Shown: positions 58,262 through 64,000 of the stretch, piece after piece
How the letters are laid out: every line of letters begins with the position of its first letter
Numbering within the stretch: position 1 is the stretch's first letter
Assembly: GCF_011745365.1 (NCBI RefSeq)
Contig: NW_024468913.1
Coordinates: 3,658,001 to 3,722,000, forward strand
Length of the DNA stretch: 64,000 bases
Direction of reading: 5' to 3'
Source of the DNA: Cryphonectria parasitica EP155
Lineage: Eukaryota; Ascomycota; Sordariomycetes; Diaporthales; Cryphonectriaceae
Notes under the pieces: model-generated
The model's input: the letters and a program-made list of their open reading frames with translations, nothing else
The model's database searches: none
What the model was told of the DNA's origin: nothing
Position numbers and translations under genes: made by a program

Positions 58262-59045
58262 ATTGACGACAGCGTTCTCGAGTTAGATGGCCTGTGAAAG
58301 TAACTCTAATTGAACGTCTTGAGGCCAAGCTAGGAGGGAGCTCAAAGGTTGTCGTTTGATGGAATGTGGATTGACTTCAGGGCCACTGATTAGGTTGATT
58401 TTGAAAAGTACCAGCTTTTCTGGCCACGGTGATTCACTTTGGAGCCAGCTTCATATAAGCCCAGTCCTGGCCCTTGAGCGGTCCACGATGCCGTTAGCAA
58501 GTGGAAGATGATACTTTGGTGTCACAAACAATCCATTGCATCTGAAAACTTCCAGTGTCTGATGAAGCCAAGGGTCCTCTTTTTTCCTTGGTTGGAGATG
58601 AGGAGGAAGTTCTCGCAAGTGACTCACTGCCAGCCCTGTCCTGGTATCCGCCTACTGAACCAGACCCTCGAATCTGAGGGAGGTAATTGAACAAGGGGAA
58701 AAGAGTCGTAGACTGGTAGACCAGAGTGCAAAAATTGTACAACTATGTCCTGAGTCCTGGGTGAGCACTGTGTATTCTTTCGAAGGAAACTGCGAGTCGT
58801 TGACCTTTTATTTTCACACCGCCGTGTACGAAATAATATTGCACTGTACGGCCCCGACCGGCCCCACCAAGAGCTCTCTCCGTGTCTTGCCGGCCGGAAG
58901 CTGAGCTCCCAAGCCGGCCCCGATACCGTCATCGAACGATTTTCCAAAAAAATAGCTCCACCACCATTCCTGCACCATCTCTCCGTCTCGAGCTCCCGTA
59001 CGTTCATCCTGTCGCGATGGTCGTCTCCGAATTCAACTTCTCCCC
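58262..59045. other. Divergent promoter region between SET and COQ4 genes
   Basis: 780 bases with no supported gene. It holds the promoters of both divergent neighbours and, at its right end, the uORF of COQ4. Confidence 0.5.
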
Positions 59046-59049
59046 ATGA
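59017..59049 (+). promoter_or_regulatory. uORF overlapping the COQ4 start codon
   Basis: A 10-codon ORF ([10 protein letters not shown]) starts at the ATG at 59017 and ends at the TGA at 59047-59049. Its stop overlaps the COQ4 start as ATGA (ATG at 59046-59048). Such an arrangement usually requires leaky scanning or termination-reinitiation. The uORF start has GTCGCGATGG, a fair context; the effect on COQ4 translation is inferred. Confidence 0.6.
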
Positions 59050-60041
59050 CGAAGCTCATATTCCCAAGGTCAAGAGCGTCGGCGCTCTTGCGAGGCACTT
59101 ATGGAGTTTGCCAGGCCGCATTAATACCGGCCGCAGCGTCTTCGTCAAGTCAGCCCAGGCCGTTCTCCGTGCTCAGCCGGCCGACGCCGAACTACCCAGG
59201 CCACGTTCCGCTCACACGTGTCGAGCGTGCTGGGCTGGCTATTGGGTCCGGCATTATGTCCTTCCTGGACCCATACCGTGGAGGCAAGGCCTTCTCTTTT
59301 CTTTTCTTTTTTTTGCTTTCTTTCTCCTCGCCGAGGGAGGGACTTGACTTTTACTAACAGCCATGGACGCCAGACCTCATTGCCGCCTTCGCCGAGGCAA
59401 CCTCGTCACCCTACTTCATCCCCCGCCTCCGCGACGCAATGCTGCGCTCCCCAACAGGCCGACGCATCCTGCGCGACCGTCCTCGGCTGACCGCAACGTC
59501 TCTCAACCTCCCGCACCTCCGGACCCTGGGCCCCAACACCGTTGGCCGCACTTACGTCGGCTGGCTCGACCGCGAGGGCGTGTCTCCCGACACGCGGTCT
59601 GCCGTCCGCTATATTGATGATGAGGAGTGCGCCTATGTCATGCAGCGGTACCGCGAGTGCCACGATTTCTACCACGCGCTGACGGGCCTGCCCATCGTGC
59701 GGGAGGGAGAAGTCGCGCTCAAGGCCTTTGAGTGGGCCAACACGGGCCTGCCCATGACGGGATTGAGCATGTTTGCCGCGCTGACATTGAAGCGGCGCGA
59801 GAGGAGGCGGTTCGTGGACACGTACCTCCCCTGGGCGCTGAGGAACGGCTGGAGGAGCGAGGAGGTCATTAATGTCTACTGGGAAGAGGAGCTGGAGACC
59901 GATGTGGATGAGCTGAGGGCGAGGTTAGGGGTGGAGAGGCCGCCTGATCTGAGGGAGATCAGGAAGAGGGATAGAGAGGAGAGGAAACGGCAGAAGTTGC
60001 AGGCCTCTGGTGGTCGCAATTACTCGCAGACAGCAGCATGA
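59046..60041 (+). CDS. COQ4: Ubiquinone biosynthesis protein Coq4
   Basis: Exons 59046-59283 and 59374-60041, phase 1, 301 aa. The intron uses a GC donor (GGAG followed by GCAAGG) with branch ACTAAC and an acceptor GCCAG; this joint alone restores the conserved [15 protein letters not shown]. An alternative acceptor at TAACAG would break the frame. N-terminal 45 residues are basic and Ala/Ser-rich, a mitochondrial presequence. Then [39 protein letters not shown] and the metal-binding motif HDFYH followed by 11 residues and Glu (His176, Asp177, His180, Glu192). Coq4 organises the coenzyme Q synthesis complex at the matrix side of the inner membrane and acts in oxidative decarboxylation of the ring. 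The last 40 residues are charged and probably form a helix. Confidence 0.95.
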
Positions 60042-60256
60042 AGGCCTTGTTTGGGCGGTTTTGTACACTACCACTCACCTGTACCGTTACCACGAGGCTC
60101 ATAGAGTCGCTAGGGCAACGCATAGCCACTTCAGACCGGTTCAATAGAATCGCATTAAGGTATCATGTCATTGCATCGTGTCCTTTCTTCCTTGACTTCC
60201 CAGCAATATACTCTCGCCCACACTTCCATCCTTTTTTCTTTTCTTGTTGGGCGGGC

Positions 60257-60967
60257 CTACAGATCCAGCAGGTCGTCATCGTCCTCGTCCTCCCAGCCTT
60301 TCCTCCGGTTGATCACGATCTTCTCTTCCTTCTTTTGGTTGTTCTCCGCCACGGCGTTCAGCAGGTCCTTGAGCTGGTCCTCGGTGACCTTCTGCCGCAA
60401 CTGGCCCGTCTGCGCCAGCATGATCAGCCTGTTCTCGATGTCTGTTGCCCGCTCCTCCTTGACCATCCGGATGCGGCCCAGGCGGTCGGCGGCCTCGGGG
60501 TGTAGGATCTGTTGGAGGACGGATTGTCTAGCTTCGGCTGTGCGAGAGGAGGAAAGACGAGTAGTTAGCTTCCATGTCCATAGGCTTCATGAGGATGTTT
60601 TGGGTGGTCGCGTGATGCTCGTTGGGTAGGAAGGGCATGGATGTCCCAGTTATTTTAAGAGGGGTGAGGGTCGTCTACCTTCTTGCTGTCTGATGTGACA
60701 CACACACGCGGATAAAGTCAGTCATCCGAGAAATACAGCAGTAGTAGATTGAAGGGGCCGCAAGAAGAGGCATAATCACTTACTTCTTCTGCTCAGCGCC
60801 GCCCTGGCCTGAGCTGCCACCTGCACCTGCGCCACCCCCTCCTTGTTGCGCCTTGAGCTGCTCGAGACGAGCCTTGCGAATCTGTTCTCTGTTGGCATCT
60901 GTGGACACTTTATTGAGGAATCTTCTGCTTGTTTGTGACATACCTGTTCAAGTTCTGAGTCATCCAT
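60257..60967 (-). CDS. PDCD5/TFAR19-family protein (four exons with 11-nt microexon)
   Basis: Exons 60967-60944, 60881-60784, 60689-60679 (11 nt) and 60537-60257 give 137 aa. Joint phases are 0, 2 and 1. The short exon completes EQKKQQEAEARQSVLQ and is required, since no other choice keeps the frame. Family marks: MDDSELEQIRKARLEQLK at the N-terminus, a Gly-rich linker, QILHPEAADRLGRIRMVKEERATDIENRLIMLAQTGQL (the three-helix core) and KIVINRRK near the end, followed by an acidic EDEDDDDLLDL tail. Members (yeast Ymr074c, human PDCD5) bind DNA and chaperonin/tubulin-folding partners and influence apoptosis in animals; the fungal role is less clear. The last intron has branch GCTAAC and acceptor CGCACAG. 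Converges on COQ4. Confidence 0.9.
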
Positions 60968-61527
60968 GGCTGCACATTTGTGTGTCTGAGGAATTAGTAG
61001 AGAGACTCGCAAGAGGTGCGGATCCTAAGATAAATAAGTTGGTGGGGTCAAGCTGCCCCGGGCGGGCAGGCATCCGCGGTGCTGTATAGCCTATATCGAT
61101 AATGCCCATGCGCCCTAAACAGTACCCGAAACCACAGCACCACAGCATGCCCGCGAAACTACACAATGTGCCGTTCAGATATTCGACAAGCCTTCAATGT
61201 TGATATCATACGGAGACACACGATCCTTCTACAGTATGCCTATTTGTGTCGGCCTCAGTGCAGCTATAAGTAGTTGAGTCCGATTCGAAAGACCAGTGCT
61301 GCCCGGCCAGGCGAAAGCTTTGGGTGATACGATCAACTCGGGACTTCGAAATAATAGCACGGACACAAGATTGAATTGGCAGAAAATTTATTTCACATAT
61401 AATTTATGTGACAGGAGTTGTGTGGCGCTGGGCTCGCTCTCGGAAATCACTGCAAGATCCTCAATCTCGCTCGATGCCGTCATGTAAATCTTCGGCCTCC
61501 CTACCCGCGTTGGAATTCCTCCCTATC
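60968..61527. other. Intergenic between PDCD5-like and ketopantoate-reductase-family genes
   Basis: 560 bases; promoter of the PDCD5-like gene and 3' region of its neighbour on the same strand. No gene seen. Confidence 0.5.
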
Positions 61528-63000
61528 CTAATCTGTGTGCGGATTCAGTGAAGCCAACCCTTCAAATGGGATAAGACCCCTCAGCTGCTTCCTCCGTTCC
61601 TCGATCCTTGCCTTGACGGCACCAACCACCATCTCGTTCTGCGGCATCTTGATACCCAACTCCTGACCCCTCTTGACAAAGTATCCGTTCAAGTAGTCAA
61701 TGTCCACCATCTTGCCCGCGCGGACGGCACTGAGCAGCTGGCTCTGCGCCGGTCCCTTGTCCGCGAGCCGGTTCAGCGTGTACTTCCGCAGGGCATCCAT
61801 CCCGCAGTGCTCTACAACCTTGGAGAAGTTGGTCAGCTCGGGCAGCGCCCAGATGACGTTGAACAGCTCCTCCAGCAGCTCGTCCGCGAGCAGGATCGCG
61901 TGCTCGTTGCGCAGAACCTGATCGTAGGTAGCGTCGATTGCGATAGCCATGGGCTCGATGATGCACTGGAAGACAATCGCGGGGAGCTTCTTGATCAGGT
62001 AGTTCTCCAGGCTGTATCCGCCCGCGCTGAGTCCATCCGTCGCTACTAAAGTCCGCATGAACTGGACGGCGTTCGAGCGGCGTTCGACGGGCGGATGGAA
62101 CTTGATGAAGGAGGGAAGGTTGATACCACGCTCCAGGGCCGTCAGGTATAGCTTTCCGGGCTTGCGGAGCATGGATGAGAAAAACATGGGCTTGTAGTAC
62201 CCTATGGAGGCGGCCATGTGCCCGAGGATATATGTTGGTCGCGTAGTAGGATCCTGAAACAATGTCGCATTCAACTCCTCCGCAACCCCCAGCCCGTCCT
62301 GGATAAGACAGATCGTCGTCCGGCTGTCGATACGGTGCTTAATGTTGTATATTGCCGAGACTGTCTGGCAGCAGGGGATCGTCACGATCAACTGCTCGAT
62401 GTGCTCGGAGCTGGGTATGGCTTTTCCCTTCCCTACCCACTCGGCCTCGGCGCGGTTCTGGAAGCTCTTCCTTTCACCCTTCAACATCAGGAGACGCTTG
62501 CCCTCGAATTCCCAGCTGTTCATGATGGCCCTCTTATTTATGAGCAGCTTGACAGGCTCGAGGTACTCGTAGCTGGCGAGACGGTGGGCAATAAAGAAGG
62601 CCCGAGGATCAGTTCCCAAGATATGCACTCTCCTTCCCATATTATCTTCCTCCTTAGGTTCTTGAAGGTCCTTCGCAGCCTCCTTTCCTGGGGGAGGAGA
62701 GGTTGTGTATGGCTTCCCGATGGGTATTCTCGGTTCTTGGTCGGGCGCGCCTCGTTCGTACCAAGAGTCCTCCTCTAAATCGTCAAGCAACTTTCGGAAC
62801 TTAGGCCGACGCGACAAGGGCTGTAAAGTTCCACGCTCGGGCAGATCGTCGATGTCATCGGCATCCAGAGGGAGGTTCTGCGCGGGTTTCCCGACCTTGG
62901 CCGCAGCACCTTCTGAGGAATACAATCTGATGGCCCCCCGGCCCGCATGATTGCTACCGCAGCTCCATGATGCGCGTCTGTGAGGTATTCGCGCAAACAC
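61528..63000 (-). CDS. Ketopantoate reductase (ApbA/PanE)-family protein, mitochondrial-looking; start unresolved
   Basis: The frame encodes about 490 aa down to a stop at 61528. The N-terminal region has a mitochondrial presequence look (Arg-rich, RGAIRLYSSEG), then an acidic and Pro-rich linker, then a Rossmann-like start VHILGTDPRAFFIAHRLAS (about 125-143; the classical GxGxxG is degenerate) and the ketopantoate reductase C-terminal domain (IKKLPAIVFQCIIEPMAIAIDATYDQVLRNEHA, MVDIDYLNGYFVKRGQELGI). The family reduces ketopantoate with NADPH, but the degenerate nucleotide loop may mean another role. The codon at 63000 is GTG, not ATG; the frame is open back to a stop at 63174-63172 with no ATG in between. 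The first in-frame ATG is at 62640 (MGRRVHILG) and would drop the presequence. A non-AUG start or a missed 5' exon is likely. Confidence 0.82.
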   Translation of the reverse strand: MFARIPHRRASWSCGSNHAGRGAIRLYSSEGAAAKVGKPAQNLPLDADDIDDLPERGTLQPLSRRPKFRKLLDDLEEDSWYERGAPDQEPRIPIGKPYTTSPPPGKEAAKDLQEPKEEDNMGRRVHILGTDPRAFFIAHRLASYEYLEPVKLLINKRAIMNSWEFEGKRLLMLKGERKSFQNRAEAEWVGKGKAIPSSEHIEQLIVTIPCCQTVSAIYNIKHRIDSRTTICLIQDGLGVAEELNATLFQDPTTRPTYILGHMAASIGYYKPMFFSSMLRKPGKLYLTALERGINLPSFIKFHPPVERRSNAVQFMRTLVATDGLSAGGYSLENYLIKKLPAIVFQCIIEPMAIAIDATYDQVLRNEHAILLADELLEELFNVIWALPELTNFSKVVEHCGMDALRKYTLNRLADKGPAQSQLLSAVRAGKMVDIDYLNGYFVKRGQELGIKMPQNEMVVGAVKARIEERRKQLRGLIPFEGLASLNPHTD

Positions 63001-63867
63001 CCGCGATAGCGGAAGACTGCAGCGTAAGGAATACAGATTGAATAACGTCCTCAGGAGCCTCGAAAGATCATAGCAACGGTATTGGTCGAGAACAGGGCGG
63101 CTTCTTCTCGAACGGACGAAGCACCTCGAGACCGGAAGCGGTGCAAAAAAATGCCCTCGCGATTCGTCCAGTTAGATGTGGTCGGGCTGGTGGGGGAGGG
63201 TAATGCTCAAGTCATCTGGGCGCAGATGATGTTTCTGGCCGCCCTCAATTCATGGCGAGGTGGAAAATTTGGGGCGAGAGTGACCCTGCGTGGGAGGGAA
63301 TGGTCGTTGAAGAAGCTGGATGACGGTGACATTTTTTCTGGCAGCGGAGCGCCTCTCAAAATTTTAGCGGGAAGCTACTACGACGAAAGCACACGACTTA
63401 CTCCGGGCGTCTCTGTAGAAGAATCGCCCGCTGGACCGGAACGCGACCCTTGCCTAAATCCCTGCATCCTTGCGTCGCTGATCGACTTCTTGCACATGCA
63501 ATTTTCTAAGTGCGTCCCGTATGGAACTTTTGCCGCGAGTGAGACTTGATGAATACCAACAACATCATTAGTACTCTTCATCCAAGAGACTCAAAGAGCT
63601 GTGTAAACTCAACGGATCTCCCTGGATGAGCATTCGTAACTCGTTTCATTGACCACCCCTCACTCATCCGGCCTTTTGTCTGTACTCTTTTTCTCTCCTC
63701 AGTACTTATCGAAGAGTGAGGATCTGTTTTCGACAGACAGAAGCATCTCTTTCAAGCCCCCAGAAATCTGACACATCTGGTCATTTAAGCGAAGGCCTCG
63801 TCCGAGATCATAAGAAGGAGAATAAAAGAAGAAGAACAGAGAGAAGAGTCACAACGACTCGCCCACT
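63001..63867. other. Divergent promoter region
   Basis: About 870 bases between the ketopantoate-reductase-family gene and the C1D-type gene. A frame at 63082-63549 (+) has no recognisable features and is not called. The stretch just before the C1D start is purine-rich (63800-63850). Confidence 0.5.
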
Positions 63868-64000
63868 ATGGACGTCACAGACATCACTGCACATCTCGAC
63901 AAGCTCGACGGCAATATCAATGAGCTGGAGGCTTCGCTGAAGCCTCTGTTGTCGAATCTCAACGAGACTGCATCAAAGCTCCCTCTGCTCGATAGGGCCA
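63868..64000 (+). CDS. C1D/Rrp47-type exosome cofactor, 5' part only
   Basis: The ATG at 63868 opens a frame that runs past the window end; 44 codons are visible. The sequence (DVTDITAHLDKLDGNINELE, ASLKPLLSNLNETASKLPLLDRA) matches the N-terminal Sas10/C1D helices of Rrp47/Lrp1, which binds Rrp6 and helps the nuclear exosome process rRNA and snoRNA. The LPLLDRA motif is the usual lead-in to the family's KLYVLxxYA segment, which lies outside the window. Recognition rests on this short part, so introns and the full domain cannot be checked. Confidence 0.72.
   Translation, partial: MDVTDITAHLDKLDGNINELEASLKPLLSNLNETASKLPLLDRA

Noticed and set aside
63082..63549. Open frame of 155 aa on the plus strand
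   Set aside because: No recognisable motif, and it overlaps the open 5' part of the ketopantoate-reductase-family gene on the other strand.

Overview
The window is nuclear DNA of a filamentous ascomycete (Pezizomycotina, most likely Sordariomycetes). Evidence: short GT-AG introns with CTRAY branch points and pyrimidine/TAG-CAG acceptors, a HET-domain (heterokaryon incompatibility) gene, a secreted eqolisin (peptidase G1), Ser/Pro/Gln-rich disordered proteins, and long gene-poor stretches full of homopurine, poly-G/poly-C and dinucleotide runs. The species cannot be named from the sequence alone. Exon models below were built by hand from frame continuity, splice signals and family conservation.

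Left part (0-15 kb): a membrane-anchored alpha/beta hydrolase (+) converges on an RNase PH-fold exosome subunit, Rrp43-like (-); a small three-exon hydrophilic protein follows. From about 4.2 to 15 kb there is almost nothing except a spliced 84-aa zinc-ribbon protein at 8.6-8.9 kb with a TATA box. Middle (15-30 kb): phosphoinositide-specific phospholipase C (-), whose final C2 exon lies behind a 751-nt intron; an uncertain small ORF at 21.5 kb; a 95-aa cupin; a four-exon secreted glutamic peptidase (-); then a 5-kb gene-free stretch.

30-49 kb: a 1174-aa disordered protein with an N-myristoylation-type start, a disordered hypothetical, a HET protein with predicted membrane segments, phosphopantothenate-cysteine ligase (CoA synthesis, -), an Mpv17/PMP22-family membrane protein (-), and a CPSF6-like RRM/glycine-rich RNA-binding protein. 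50-64 kb: a five-exon patatin-like phospholipase, a probable decayed gene, a zinc-finger-bearing AlkB-type 2OG-Fe(II) dioxygenase (-), a SET-domain methyltransferase of the Rubisco-LSMT/ribosomal type (-), Coq4 (ubiquinone synthesis, GC-AG intron, start-overlapping uORF), a PDCD5 homologue (-) with an 11-nt microexon, a mitochondrial-looking ketopantoate-reductase-family protein lacking an upstream in-frame AUG (-), and the 5' end of a C1D/Rrp47-type exosome cofactor that runs off the window.

The genes do not form an obvious biosynthetic cluster. Most are housekeeping genes (RNA decay and 3'-end formation, CoA, CoQ, lipid signalling). The accessory elements are the HET protein, the patatin phospholipase, the AlkB-like protein and the adjacent decayed gene. 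HET and patatin domains both recur in fungal non-self-recognition proteins, but no NLR-type gene is visible here.
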